50,236 nt of DNA, from the NCBI GenBank assembly GCA_021797795.1, contig JAJZZB010000006.1:1-50236 (forward strand), written 5' to 3'. The first letter of the stretch is position 1, and every line of letters starts with the position of its first letter. The notes beneath the pieces were generated by a model. The model searched no databases, was not told the DNA's origin, and saw only the letters and a program-made list of their open reading frames with translations. This stretch comes from Actinomycetes bacterium (lineage in GTDB: Bacteria > Actinomycetota > Acidimicrobiia > Acidimicrobiales > Bog-793). Shown here piece by piece: positions 16,624 to 26,718 of the stretch. A program made the translations under genes and the position numbers.

Positions 16624-18780
16624 TCAGCCGGCGCCGGCGGGAGCCGACGGGCGGAGCGGCCCGGTCGGGTGGTGGATCAGGTACTCGAAGAGCTTGATGA
16701 CCACGGGCGCGGCGGCCGAGGCGCCGTAGCCGGCGTGGGGGATCGCCGCCGCGATGACGTACTTCGGATTCGACGTCGGGCCGAAGGCGACGAAGAGCGA
16801 GTCGGTGTTGTTGGAGTTCGTGTTCGCCGTCAGCTGCGAGGTGCCGGTCTTGCCGGCGAGGGGGAGCTTGGCATAGGGGTAGTGCAGGGCCTGGGCCGTC
16901 GGATAGGCGGTCCCGATCGGCTGGGTGAAGACGCCCTCCAGTCCCCGGAGGATCGTCTGGTAGGTGGTCGACGGGAGCGAGACGTGGTCCATCACGCGCG
17001 GACGGATCCGCCGGATGACCCTGCCCGTCGGCGAGACGATCTCGGCCGCCACCCGCGGGGAGTACCGGGTGCCGCCGTTGGCGAAGGTGGCGTAGGCGTT
17101 CGCCAGCTGGAGCGGGGTGAGGAGGGTCTCGCCCTGGCCGAAGGCGGTGATGATGGCGTTGCCCGGCCCGTAGTAGGTGTTGGGGAACGCCGACGGGTTC
17201 TGGCGGTGCTGGGCGACGCGCAGCTGCGGCGAGTCGACCTGGCCGTAGTACTCCCCCGGCAGGTCGATCCCCGACGGCCGGCCCCACCCGTAGGCCGAGG
17301 CCGCCTTCTGGATCGGGTCGGGGCCGTACTGGGAGGCCCTCGAGTAGAACCAGTAGCCGAGGGTGTAGAAGAACACGTCGTCGGACATCGAGAGCCCGGT
17401 CACGATGTTGCAGGCCCCGCAGGACTCCCCGGCGTTGTTGTAGAAGGTGCAGCTGCCGCTGCAGTTCGGGACGGTGAACGAGCCGGGGTCGGAGATGAGC
17501 GTGTAGGGCGTGACGAGGCCGGTGTTGAGGGCAGCCGTGGCGGTCGCCAGCTTGAAGGTCGAGCCCGGCGTGTAGAGGCCCTGGATCGCCCGGTTGAGCA
17601 TCGGCTCGTGGGCGCTCGCTCTCGTGAGCGCCTTGTAGTGGGCGGTCGACATCCCCCCGACCCACCACGACGGGTTGTAGTTCGGCGCCGAGGCCATGGC
17701 GAGGATCGCCCCGTTCCGCGGGTCCTCGACCACGACGGCGCCGGAGTTCACCCCGTTGCCCGCCAGGGAGCGGATCTCGCCCTGGAGGATCGACTGGGCG
17801 GCCCGCTGCAGCCCGATGTCGATGTTGAGCACGACGTTGTCGCCCGGCACGGCCGGGACCACGTGCTTGGTCCCGACAGGGTCGCCCGAGGCGTCGACGA
17901 GCAGCTGCCGGGTGCCCGTGCGGCCCCGCAGGTAGCGCTCGTACTGCCACTCGATGCCGGCCTGCCCGATGACGTCGCCCGGGACGTAGCCCTGCCCCTT
18001 CAGCTGCTTCAGCTCGGCCGGCGAGATGGCGCCGGTGAAGCCGAGCACCTGGGAGGCGAGGGAGCCGTAGGGGTACTGGGGCTCGGCCACGTTGGAGACC
18101 GTGACGCCGGGGAACATCGAGCGGTGCTCGGAGAGGTAGACGATGACGCTCGGGCTGGCACCGACCTCCACCGGCACCGGCTGGTAGATCGAGTCCTGCT
18201 GGTCGTTGATGGCGGCCGTGATCTGGGCGAGGGAGATCCCGAGGGTCACGGCCAGCCGCCGGACGACCGCCGGGTCGGCGGCGGCCACCTGGCGGTTCAA
18301 GGTGATGACGGGCTCGACCTTGTTCGAGACGAGCACCTGGCCGCCGCGCGCCTCGATGAGGCCGCGGGGCGGGGTGATGGCGACGTCGCGGGTGGTGAGG
18401 CTGATGACGTTGCTGATGGCGCTCGAGCTGTGGAGGACCTGCAGCGACCACAGCCGGAAGACCATGACGCCGAACAGCCCGATCACGACGATGCCCATGG
18501 CCGTGAGGCGCACGCCGACGCGGACGGACTCCCGCCGGCGGGCCTGCTCCTTTCGCTCCTCCTCGAGCCGCTTGAGCGGGCTGGCAGCGGGCCGGCGCGG
18601 GTCGTGGGTGGCCGGGTCCTCATCGAGGCCGGGCGAGCGCTGGATGGAGCGGGGGGCGTAGCGGGCCGACGGGTCGCCCGGGCGCGGCCGGCTGGCGTCG
18701 GGTGTCCGCCTCCCCGGCGGCGAGGGGCGGCCGGGTCCGGCGAACCGGCCCGAGGGCGGGCGGCGGCGAGGCGTCGTCAC
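16624..18780 (-). CDS. mrdA: Penicillin-binding protein 2 (peptidoglycan transpeptidase of the elongasome)
   Basis: Class B transpeptidase that crosslinks peptidoglycan during rod elongation. The 718-residue protein has a Pro/Arg-rich cytoplasmic N-terminus of about 95 residues, one membrane segment ('GIVVIGLFGVMVFRLW', about 102-120), a dimerisation/pedestal region ('TPPRGLIEARGG') and the penicillin-binding domain with 'PGSTFK' (serine nucleophile SxxK), 'MSDDVFFY' (SxD) and 'LAGKTGTSQ' (KTG). The GTG at 18778-18780 overlaps the mreD stop (GTGA) and is preferred over longer starts inside mreD. A partner rodA gene, often next to mrdA, is not found downstream; RNase E/G follows instead. Confidence 0.93.
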   Translation of the reverse strand: MTTPRRRPPSGRFAGPGRPSPPGRRTPDASRPRPGDPSARYAPRSIQRSPGLDEDPATHDPRRPAASPLKRLEEERKEQARRRESVRVGVRLTAMGIVVIGLFGVMVFRLWSLQVLHSSSAISNVISLTTRDVAITPPRGLIEARGGQVLVSNKVEPVITLNRQVAAADPAVVRRLAVTLGISLAQITAAINDQQDSIYQPVPVEVGASPSVIVYLSEHRSMFPGVTVSNVAEPQYPYGSLASQVLGFTGAISPAELKQLKGQGYVPGDVIGQAGIEWQYERYLRGRTGTRQLLVDASGDPVGTKHVVPAVPGDNVVLNIDIGLQRAAQSILQGEIRSLAGNGVNSGAVVVEDPRNGAILAMASAPNYNPSWWVGGMSTAHYKALTRASAHEPMLNRAIQGLYTPGSTFKLATATAALNTGLVTPYTLISDPGSFTVPNCSGSCTFYNNAGESCGACNIVTGLSMSDDVFFYTLGYWFYSRASQYGPDPIQKAASAYGWGRPSGIDLPGEYYGQVDSPQLRVAQHRQNPSAFPNTYYGPGNAIITAFGQGETLLTPLQLANAYATFANGGTRYSPRVAAEIVSPTGRVIRRIRPRVMDHVSLPSTTYQTILRGLEGVFTQPIGTAYPTAQALHYPYAKLPLAGKTGTSQLTANTNSNNTDSLFVAFGPTSNPKYVIAAAIPHAGYGASAAAPVVIKLFEYLIHHPTGPLRPSAPAGAG

Positions 18781-19325
18781 CCGCGCGATACCCCGGCGGT
18801 GGCGAGCTCCCTGCTCTGCTGGGCGCTGGCCGAGAACGCCCAGCGCATCACCGCCACCCCGGGGACGGCGAGGACGGCATTCGCCACCGAGACCACGGCG
18901 AGCACGTCGACGAGCTGGGCGCGGGCGAGGTGGGGCTGGCCGACGAGGATCGCCAGGCCGAGGTAGAGCAGCGTCCCACCGATGCTGCCGAGGAAGGCCG
19001 TCGCCACCTTGAACAGGTGCGGGGCCCGCCCGCCCGGGAGAGCGGCGGTCTGACCGACGGTGAACGCCACGAGCACGTAGCACAGCGCCGAGAGCCCGTA
19101 GGGCGTGACGACGAACAGGTCGGCGACGAGCCCGGTGACGAAGCCGACGACGGCGCCGGCCTGGGGGCCGGCGACGAGGCCGGCGCAGATGGCCACGAGC
19201 AGGAAGGCGTCGGGATGGACGTTGGCCAGCGTCACCTGCTGGAGCAGGCCGACCTGGACGACGACGATCACGACGCCGACGATGAACAGGCGGCGCCAGG
19301 TGCGGAGCGTGAGCACGCCGGCCAT
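18777..19325 (-). CDS. mreD: Rod shape-determining protein MreD
   Basis: A 182-residue polytopic membrane protein with about five hydrophobic segments, including 'RLFIVGVVIVVVQVGLL' near residue 10 and 'PDAFLLVAICAGLVAGPQAG' near 38, the pattern of MreD. It is assigned mainly from this topology and from its place between mreC and PBP2. ATG at 19325 lies 5 bases after the mreC stop; a GTG eight codons earlier is less likely. It is thought to bridge MreC and the peptidoglycan synthases in the membrane. Confidence 0.88.
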   Translation of the reverse strand: MAGVLTLRTWRRLFIVGVVIVVVQVGLLQQVTLANVHPDAFLLVAICAGLVAGPQAGAVVGFVTGLVADLFVVTPYGLSALCYVLVAFTVGQTAALPGGRAPHLFKVATAFLGSIGGTLLYLGLAILVGQPHLARAQLVDVLAVVSVANAVLAVPGVAVMRWAFSASAQQSRELATAGVSRG

Positions 19326-19330
19326 GGTGC

Positions 19331-20167
19331 TCAGGCCGCGGGCAGCCACTGCACGACGGCCACGTACTGCAGGCCCGTCAGCTGGGCCACCGGCTTCATG
19401 GTGATCTGTTGGGTCAGCGAGCCTCCTCGATCCTTCACCGAAGACACGGTACCCACGGGGATGCCGGCAGGGAAGGCAGCCCCCTGCAGGCCGCTCGTGA
19501 CGACGAGCTGGCCCTTGCGGGGCACCGACGCGCTCGCCGGCACGTCGGACAGGGTGAGCAGGTTGCCGAGGCCCTGGCCGTTGGCGACCGCGATCGTCCC
19601 GTCGGGCAGGCGCACCCCGACCCGGGAGCGCGGGTCGGTGATCAGCCGGACGACCGAGGTCGAGCGGCCGGCCGAGACGACCGTGCCGACGAGCCCGGCG
19701 CCCGAGACCACCGGCATCCCGCTGCCGACCCCGTCGGCCGTGCCCCGGTCGATCTCGAAGGTGAGCTCGAAGTTGGAGCTCGGGCCGGAGATGACGTTGG
19801 CCACGACGTCGGTCGAGTTCTGGAGGAAGGGGAGCTTCAGCACCGTGAGGAGCTGCTGGAGCTGCTGCTCGGCGTTCTGGTTCTCGAGGGCGAGGCGTCG
19901 CAGGTTGCCGAGCTGGCTGCGCAGCTCGGCGTTGTCGGCCTGGACGGCGCCGTAGTTGACGGCGCCGGCGAAGAAGTCACCGACCGGCTGGAAGACCTCC
20001 GAGAGCACGCGCTGCACCGGTGCCACGGCGTCGCGGGCGACGTTTCGCACCGAGGTGAGGGCCTGGCTGGCCGGTCCCCGGTAGTCGAGGGTGATGGCGG
20101 TGATGGACGCGAGGATGAGGATGACGAGCGTCAGTCGCTGGCTCGTGTTACGCCGGGCGGTCGCCAA
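19331..20167 (-). CDS. mreC: Rod shape-determining protein MreC
   Basis: A 278-residue bitopic protein: an N-terminal membrane segment ('LTLVILILASITAITLDY', about 13-30), a coiled coil about 75-115 ('AVQADNAELRSQLGNLRRLA'), and an extracytoplasmic beta domain about 125-270 with 'GMPVVSGAGLVGTVVSAG' and 'GQLVVTSGLQGAAFPAGIPVG', both MreC hallmarks. It organises the elongasome outside the membrane. It begins 12 bases after mreB ends. Confidence 0.94.
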   Translation of the reverse strand: MATARRNTSQRLTLVILILASITAITLDYRGPASQALTSVRNVARDAVAPVQRVLSEVFQPVGDFFAGAVNYGAVQADNAELRSQLGNLRRLALENQNAEQQLQQLLTVLKLPFLQNSTDVVANVISGPSSNFELTFEIDRGTADGVGSGMPVVSGAGLVGTVVSAGRSTSVVRLITDPRSRVGVRLPDGTIAVANGQGLGNLLTLSDVPASASVPRKGQLVVTSGLQGAAFPAGIPVGTVSSVKDRGGSLTQQITMKPVAQLTGLQYVAVVQWLPAA

Positions 20168-20179
20168 CGCGACTCCGCG

Positions 20180-21211
20180 TCAGCGGTTCGAGGAGGAGCT
20201 GAGCACCTGCTTCAGTGCCTCGAACTCCTCGAGGCACATGCCGCTGCCGAGCGCGACGCAGTTCAGCGGGTCGGGTGCGACGACGATCGGCATGTGCGTC
20301 TCTGCTTGCAGCCTGACGTCCAGCCCGTGGAGGAGGGCGCCTCCTCCGGTGAGCACGATGCCCTGCTCCATGATGTCGGCGGCCAGCTCGGGCGGGCAGC
20401 GGTCCAAGGTGACCTTGACCGTGTCGACGATGGCGGCCACCGGCTCCTCGATCGCCTTGCGGATCTCCTCGGTCGTGGTGACGACGGTCTTCGGCAGGCC
20501 GGTCACGAGGTCACGCCCGCGGATCTCGGCGTGCAGCTCCTCCTCGAGCTCGCAGGCCGACCCGAGCGCGATCTTGATCTCCTCGGCGGTCCGCTCGCCG
20601 AGGGCGAGGGAGTACTCCTTCTTCACGAACGAGATGATCGCCTCGTCGAGCTCGTCGCCGCCGATGCGGATGGACTGGCTGACGACGATGCCCCCGAGGG
20701 AGATGACCGCCACCTCGGTCGTGCCGCCGCCGACGTCCACCACCATGTTGCCGGTCGGCTCGTGGATCGGCAGCCCGGCCCCGATGGCGGCCGCCATCGG
20801 CTCCTCGACGATGTAGGCCTTGCGGGCACCGGCGAACTCGGCCGCCTCCTGGACAGCCCGCTTCTCCACCCCCGTGATGCCCGACGGCACGCAGATGACC
20901 ATCCTCGGCTTGGAGAACCGACGGGGGTGGACCCGGCGGATGAAGTAGCGCAGCATCATCTCGCAGATCTCGAAGTCGGCGATGACTCCGTCCTTCAGCG
21001 GGCGGATCGCCTGGATGTTGCTCGGCGTGCGGCCGATCATCCGCTTCGCCTCCGCTCCGACGGCGAGCGGGTGGCCGTCCTTCACGTTGATCGCCACGAC
21101 GGACGGCTCGTTCAAGACGATGCCTTTGCCCCGTACGTAGACGAGCGTGTTGGCGGTACCGAGGTCCACGGCCATGTCGCGGCCGATGAACGAGAGGCTG
21201 TTCTCGGACAT
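20180..21211 (-). CDS. mreB: Rod shape-determining protein MreB (bacterial actin)
   Basis: A 343-residue actin-like ATPase that forms membrane-associated filaments guiding lateral wall growth. 'MAVDLGTANTLVYV' near residue 13 is the phosphate-1 motif, 'GNMVVDVGGGTTEVAVISLG' near 155 is phosphate-2 and 'GIVLTGGGALL' near 287 completes the nucleotide site. It is the first gene of mreB-mreC-mreD-PBP2, and a promoter-like element lies about 45 bases upstream. The ATG at 21211 has AGGAGGAGC just upstream. Confidence 0.97.
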   Translation of the reverse strand: MSENSLSFIGRDMAVDLGTANTLVYVRGKGIVLNEPSVVAINVKDGHPLAVGAEAKRMIGRTPSNIQAIRPLKDGVIADFEICEMMLRYFIRRVHPRRFSKPRMVICVPSGITGVEKRAVQEAAEFAGARKAYIVEEPMAAAIGAGLPIHEPTGNMVVDVGGGTTEVAVISLGGIVVSQSIRIGGDELDEAIISFVKKEYSLALGERTAEEIKIALGSACELEEELHAEIRGRDLVTGLPKTVVTTTEEIRKAIEEPVAAIVDTVKVTLDRCPPELAADIMEQGIVLTGGGALLHGLDVRLQAETHMPIVVAPDPLNCVALGSGMCLEEFEALKQVLSSSSNR

Positions 21212-21255
21212 GAGAGGAGGAGCTCCTTTGAAGGCGTGCCGGAGCGGTCGATATC

Positions 21256-21284
21256 AGGCTACGGGATGAAAGGCAAGCACTCAA
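21256..21284 (-). promoter_or_regulatory. Candidate sigma-70-type promoter of the mreB operon
   Basis: On the minus strand TTGAGT (21284-21279) and TAGCCT (21261-21256) are separated by exactly 17 bases, 45 bases before the mreB start. An overlapping TTGCCT-N17-TATCGA pair is an alternative reading. Confidence 0.5.
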
Positions 21285-21285
21285 G

Positions 21286-21307
21286 GCGGGGTGCTGTCCG
21301 CCCCCGC
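21286..21307 (-). terminator. Terminator-like hairpin after ndk
   Basis: GCGGGG (21286-21291) pairs with CCCCGC (21302-21307) around a 10-base loop, 11 bases beyond the ndk stop. The minus-strand sequence that follows, CTTGAGTGCTTGCCTTTC, is moderately T-rich. It would isolate ndk from mreB. Confidence 0.45.
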
Positions 21308-21317
21308 TTGCCGATGC

Positions 21318-21728
21318 TCAGGCTAGCCCGGGGAAGAAGATGGCGATCTCGCGGGCTGCCGACTCCGGGCCGTCGGATCCGTGGACCAGGTTCTCGGTCA
21401 TGAGGGTGCCGAAGTCTCCCCGGATCGTCCCCGGAGGCGCCTCGGCGGGGTTCGTCGGCCCCATCATCGTGCGCACGATCCTCCAGGTGTCGGGTGGGCC
21501 CTCGACCACCATCACGAACGAGGGGCTGCGGGTGATGAAGGCCACGAGGTCGCCGTAGAACGGCTTCCCGGCGTGCTCCTCGTAGTGGCGGGCAGCCGTC
21601 TCGTCGTCGATCGTCCGCAGCTCGGCGGCGACGAGCCTGAGGCCCTTGCGCTCCAGCCGGGCGGTCAGCTCGCCGACGAGACCGCGCTCGACGGCATCCG
21701 GCTTTGCGATCACCAGTGTTCTCTCCAC
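21318..21728 (-). CDS. ndk: Nucleoside-diphosphate kinase
   Basis: Transfers the gamma-phosphate between nucleotides through a phosphohistidine. The 136-residue length is standard. It begins 'MERTLVIAKPDAVERGLVGE' and ends with the active-site block 'ENLVHGSDGPESAAREIAIFF', in which the histidine is the catalytic residue (about 115). ATG start at 21728, 56 bases after folC, and probably part of a tig-clpP-clpX-folC-ndk transcription unit. Confidence 0.97.
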   Translation of the reverse strand: MERTLVIAKPDAVERGLVGELTARLERKGLRLVAAELRTIDDETAARHYEEHAGKPFYGDLVAFITRSPSFVMVVEGPPDTWRIVRTMMGPTNPAEAPPGTIRGDFGTLMTENLVHGSDGPESAAREIAIFFPGLA

Positions 21729-21784
21729 GGAGGGCGCACCCTACCGACCCGTCGCCCGGCGGGCCAGTCGGCGCCGAGGCCGGC

Positions 21785-23146
21785 TCAGGCCGGCGAGAGC
21801 AGCCCTCGGGCCGCCCCGACGACGTAGAGCGACCCGGTGACGAGCACGAGGTCGTCCTCTTCCGCCTGGGAGAGCGCCTCCCGGACGGCGTCGGCCACCT
21901 CGCCGGCGTCCTCGGACCCGATCCCGGCCGCCTTCGCCGCCTCGACGACGGCCGCTCCGGGAAGGGCGCGAGGGCTCGGCGGGGTGCAGGCGACCACCGA
22001 GACGACCCGCTCGCTCAGGATGCCCGAGAGCAGCTCGGCCGGGTCGTGGTGGCGGAGCGTCCCCATCACCACGATGATCCGGCGGGCCGCCTGGAAGTCC
22101 TCTGCCAGAGCGGCGCCGAGAGCGGCGGCGCCGGCCGGGTTGTGGGCACCGTCGACGACGACCTCGGGGCGGCGGCGCAGCACCTCGAGGCGGCCCGGCA
22201 CGCGCACCGACGCCAGTCCTTCCCGGACGATGTCCTCGGACAGCACGTCGCCGACGAAGCCCTGGGCGGCGGCGAGGGCGGCAGCGGCGTTGTCGGCCTG
22301 ATGGCCGCCCCGCACCGGGACGAAGACGTCCTCGTAGCGGGCGGCCGGCGTCCACAGGTCGGCCACCCGGCCGCCGACGGCCACTCTCACGTGGTCGGCT
22401 CCGAAGTCCCGTCCCCGCCGCCAGACCGACGCCGCCCCGACGGACTCCGCCTCGGCTTCGAAGATGGCGGCGATCTCCTCGTCCTGCTCGCCGAGGACGA
22501 GGACCGATCCGGGCTTCACGATGCCGGCCTTCTCGCCCGCGATGAGCGCCCGCGTGCCGCCGAGGAGGTCGGTGTGGTCGAGCTCGACGTTGGTCACCAC
22601 CGCCACCGCCGCCTTCGCCACGTTGGTGGCGTCGTAGCGCCCCCCGAGGCCGACCTCGAGGACGGCGGCGTCGACGGCCTCGTCGGCGAACCACCGGAAG
22701 GCCGCCGCCGTCACGAGCTCGAACCACGTCGGCTCGACGCCGATGAAGCGCTCGAGCTCCGCCAGGGCGGCGAGCTGGGCGGCGAGCTCCTCGTCGGAGA
22801 TCTCCCGGTCGTCGACGGCCAGCCGCTCGTTCACCCGGCCGAGGTGCGGGCTCGTGTAGGCGCCGACGTTCATCCCGGCCGCCCGCAGCAGGGCGGAGAC
22901 CATCCTCGTCGTCGAGCCCTTCCCGTTCGTGCCGGTGACGTGGACGACCGGGTAGGCGTGCTCGGGCGAGCCCATGGCATCGGTGAGGGCGGAGATCCGC
23001 TCGATCGAGGGCGCGCCGTGGCGCCCGGCCCTGCCGGACTCGATGGCCTCGAGGTTGATGTGCCGGTCCAGCCACGCGAGCGCCTCGCCGATGCTCGCGC
23101 CCGCTGGGCCGTCGGCCGGAGGCGAGAACGGGCCGGTCTCAGTCAG
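21785..23146 (-). CDS. folC: Bifunctional folylpolyglutamate / dihydrofolate synthase, probable CTG start
   Basis: Adds glutamate to (dihydro)folate in the cytoplasm. The P-loop '[12 protein letters not shown]' and later '[18 protein letters not shown]' and '[16 protein letters not shown]' identify the family. The first ATG in frame (22975) lies only nine residues before the P-loop. The coding frame continues upstream with family-like sequence: '[19 protein letters not shown]' and '[17 protein letters not shown]'. In that extension there is no ATG, GTG or TTG, but a CTG at 23144-23146 follows an AAAGGAG (23160-23154) by 7 bases. I therefore set the start at CTG, giving 453 residues, the usual FolC length. 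Without the extension the protein would lack its N-terminal helices. Confidence 0.88.
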   Translation of the reverse strand: MTETGPFSPPADGPAGASIGEALAWLDRHINLEAIESGRAGRHGAPSIERISALTDAMGSPEHAYPVVHVTGTNGKGSTTRMVSALLRAAGMNVGAYTSPHLGRVNERLAVDDREISDEELAAQLAALAELERFIGVEPTWFELVTAAAFRWFADEAVDAAVLEVGLGGRYDATNVAKAAVAVVTNVELDHTDLLGGTRALIAGEKAGIVKPGSVLVLGEQDEEIAAIFEAEAESVGAASVWRRGRDFGADHVRVAVGGRVADLWTPAARYEDVFVPVRGGHQADNAAAALAAAQGFVGDVLSEDIVREGLASVRVPGRLEVLRRRPEVVVDGAHNPAGAAALGAALAEDFQAARRIIVVMGTLRHHDPAELLSGILSERVVSVVACTPPSPRALPGAAVVEAAKAAGIGSEDAGEVADAVREALSQAEEDDLVLVTGSLYVVGAARGLLSPA

Positions 23147-23153
23147 CGGGGAG

Positions 23154-23160
23154 CTCCTTT
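23154..23160 (-). promoter_or_regulatory. Strong Shine-Dalgarno that decides the folC start
   Basis: AAAGGAG on the minus strand, 7 bases before the CTG at 23146 and far from any conventional start codon. It is the main reason for choosing the non-ATG start of folC. Confidence 0.65.
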
Positions 23161-23218
23161 GCGACCACGGGGGCGTCGGCGCCGGGCGCGGCGCGGCCCG
23201 ATGTGGGTCCGGGGAGGA

Positions 23219-24496
<1,278 letters not shown>

Positions 24497-24505
24497 GCCT
24501 CCCCG

Positions 24506-25135
24506 TCAGGCAGCCCCGACGGCGCTCACCACGCCGACGGTCTCCCGGTTGCTGATTACCTCGTCGATGACTCCATAGTCGCGCGCCTCGTCGGCGCTCA
24601 TGATGAAGTCTCGATCCGTGTCGGCGTGGATCTTCGCGATCTCCTGGCCGGTGTCCTCGGCCAGGAGCTTGTTGAGAAGGTCACGCATGCGCAGGATCTC
24701 CTTCGCCTGCAGCTCGATGTCGGTGGCCTGGCCCGCCGCACCGCCGTAGGGCTGGTGGAGGAGGATCCTCGCGTGGGGCAGGGCGAAGCGCTTGCCCTTC
24801 GTGCCCGCCGCCAGGAGCACGGCGGCCGCCGAGGCCGCCTGCCCGAAGCAGAAGGTGGACTTGTCGGGCCGGACGAACTTCATCGTGTCGTAGATGGCGA
24901 ACAGCGCCGTGATGTCGCCGCCCGGCGAGTTGATGTAGACGTTGATGTCCTTCTCGGGGTCCTCGGACTCGAGGAAGAGCATCTGGGCACAGACGAGGTT
25001 TGCGATCGTGTCGTCGATCGGTGTCCCGATGAAGATGATGCGCTCACGGAGCAGCCGGGAGTACAGGTCGTAGGCCCGCTCCCCGCGGCTCGACTGTTCG
25101 ACGACAGTCGGAACGAGATAGTTCGACGCCCTCAA
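24506..25135 (-). CDS. clpP: ATP-dependent Clp protease proteolytic subunit
   Basis: Serine peptidase ring of the Clp protease. The 209-residue protein has the catalytic serine in '[14 protein letters not shown]' (about 100), the histidine in '[15 protein letters not shown]' (about 125) and the aspartate in '[18 protein letters not shown]' (about 175). The residue after the catalytic serine is Ala where Met is most common. The TTG start at 25133-25135 overlaps the tig stop (TTGA), so expression is coupled to trigger factor. Only one clpP is visible here, whereas many actinobacteria have clpP1-clpP2 in tandem; a second copy may be elsewhere. Confidence 0.96.
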   Translation of the reverse strand: MRASNYLVPTVVEQSSRGERAYDLYSRLLRERIIFIGTPIDDTIANLVCAQMLFLESEDPEKDINVYINSPGGDITALFAIYDTMKFVRPDKSTFCFGQAASAAAVLLAAGTKGKRFALPHARILLHQPYGGAAGQATDIELQAKEILRMRDLLNKLLAEDTGQEIAKIHADTDRDFIMSADEARDYGVIDEVISNRETVGVVSAVGAA

Positions 25136-26562
25136 GCCTGCTCCTCCTCGGTCCCGTCGGGCTCGCCCCTCGCGACGGTAGCGCCGGCGGTCTCATCCTG
25201 TGCGAGCTCCGCCTCGTCTGTGGGCTCGGCGACGCCGGCCTCGGCCGGGGCCCCCTCTTGCTCCAACAGCAGCGCTCGGTCCATCGGGTTCCCCTGCTCG
25301 TCGAGGACTTCGACGTGCTCGATGAGCCACGTCGCAGCCTTCGAGTTCCTGATCTCCGAGCGTAGCCGCTCGAGGCCTGCGGTCTCGGCGAACTGGCGTG
25401 CGACCGTGGTGACCGGACGGCCGATCGACTCGGCATAGGCCGTGATCTCGGCGGCCACCTCCTCGTCGGAGACCTCGATGCTCTCCGCCTCGGCGAGGGC
25501 CCGGAGGGCGAGGTCGGCCCGGACCTGCTCGGCCGCCTGGCCCCGCAGCTCGGCCACGAGGCTCTCCAGGTCCTGGCCGGTCGCCTCGAGGTACTGCTCG
25601 AGAGTGATCTTGCGCTCCGCGAGGCGGGAGACGAAGTTGCTCTGGAGGCGCTCGAGCTCCTCGGCCACGAGGGTCTCGGGCATCTCCTCGTCGACGAGCT
25701 TGGAGAGCTCGGTGACGACCCCCTCGCGAAGGGCGTAGGTCGCCTGCAGCCGGTGCACGGTGCCGAGCTGCTGGCGGATGTCGGCCCGCAGCTCATCGAG
25801 GGTGTCGAACTCGGAGGCCTCCGATGCCCAGTCGTCGTCGGCCTCTGGGAGCACCTTCTCGCGCACCGTCTTCACCAGGACCTTCAACATGGCCGGGCCG
25901 CCCGGGGCGTCCGGTGCCTCCACCTCGACGATGTCGCCCGACTTGGCCCCCGCCAGCTTCTCGTCGACGCCGGGGGCCACCATGCCCGAGCCGAGCTCGT
26001 AGACGAAGTCGGTCGTCGAGAGGTCCCCGACAGGCTCGCCGTCGCGCGTGGCGCTCACGTCGACGGTGACGACGTCGCCCTCCCTGCCGGCCCGGTCGAC
26101 GTCGTTGAGCTGGGCGAACTGGTCCCGCAGGCGGTCGACACGCCGGTCGACCTCCTCCTCGCTGGCGACGGGAGAGGGGATGGTGACCTGCAGGCCCTCG
26201 TAGCCGGCCACCGACACCTTCGGGCGCACCTCGACGACGGCGCTGAAGGCGAGCGGGCCGTCCTGCTCGCCCGAGGTGATGTCGATCTCCGGAGCGGCGA
26301 TGGTGTCGAGTGCCGCCTCCTCGACCGCCTGCGCGTAGTACTCGGGGAGCGAGTGGCGGATGACCTCGTCCCGGATCACCTTCGGACCGAGGCGGACCTC
26401 GAGCAGACGGCGCGGCACCTTGCCGGGGCGGAAGCCCGGAACCCTGACCTCCCGCTGGAGGCGCTTCACCGTGTCGGCGACGGCGCCCTCGAGCTCTTCC
26501 TCGTCGACCTCGACGGAGAGCTTGACCCTGTTGCCTTCGAGAACCTCGGACGATGAGCGCAT
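25132..26562 (-). CDS. tig: Trigger factor (ribosome-associated chaperone and prolyl isomerase)
   Basis: A 476-residue chaperone that binds nascent chains at the ribosome exit tunnel. The ribosome-binding signature is present as '[17 protein letters not shown]' (about 42-58), followed by the FKBP-like domain ('[19 protein letters not shown]', about 155-175) and the helical C-terminal arms. The final 40 residues are an acidic Glu/Ala/Pro-rich tail. ATG at 26562 fits the family N-terminus '[19 protein letters not shown]'; the frame stays open upstream only as an antisense shadow of the exchanger gene. It is divergent from that exchanger over 156 bases. Confidence 0.95.
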   Translation of the reverse strand: MRSSSEVLEGNRVKLSVEVDEEELEGAVADTVKRLQREVRVPGFRPGKVPRRLLEVRLGPKVIRDEVIRHSLPEYYAQAVEEAALDTIAAPEIDITSGEQDGPLAFSAVVEVRPKVSVAGYEGLQVTIPSPVASEEEVDRRVDRLRDQFAQLNDVDRAGREGDVVTVDVSATRDGEPVGDLSTTDFVYELGSGMVAPGVDEKLAGAKSGDIVEVEAPDAPGGPAMLKVLVKTVREKVLPEADDDWASEASEFDTLDELRADIRQQLGTVHRLQATYALREGVVTELSKLVDEEMPETLVAEELERLQSNFVSRLAERKITLEQYLEATGQDLESLVAELRGQAAEQVRADLALRALAEAESIEVSDEEVAAEITAYAESIGRPVTTVARQFAETAGLERLRSEIRNSKAATWLIEHVEVLDEQGNPMDRALLLEQEGAPAEAGVAEPTDEAELAQDETAGATVARGEPDGTEEEQA

Positions 26563-26718
26563 ATGGCTTGCAGAGCCTACCGGTCGACCGACCCCCCACT
26601 CGCGAACTGCGCTGGCCGAGGGCGCCCCCTCGACGGGGGCGGCCGCCCCACCTAAACTCCCGCACGGAGCGCCGGGAAGCCTGGTCGGCACGTCCTCACC
26701 GACCCCGGAGGAGAGAGC

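Noticed and set aside
16310..16729. Possible small genes in the RNase E/G leader on either strand
   Set aside because: Composition and lack of motif match chance frames, and they overlap the ends of certain genes.
16330..18966. An 878-codon plus-strand frame
   Set aside because: Antisense of PBP2, whose three catalytic motifs are on the minus strand.
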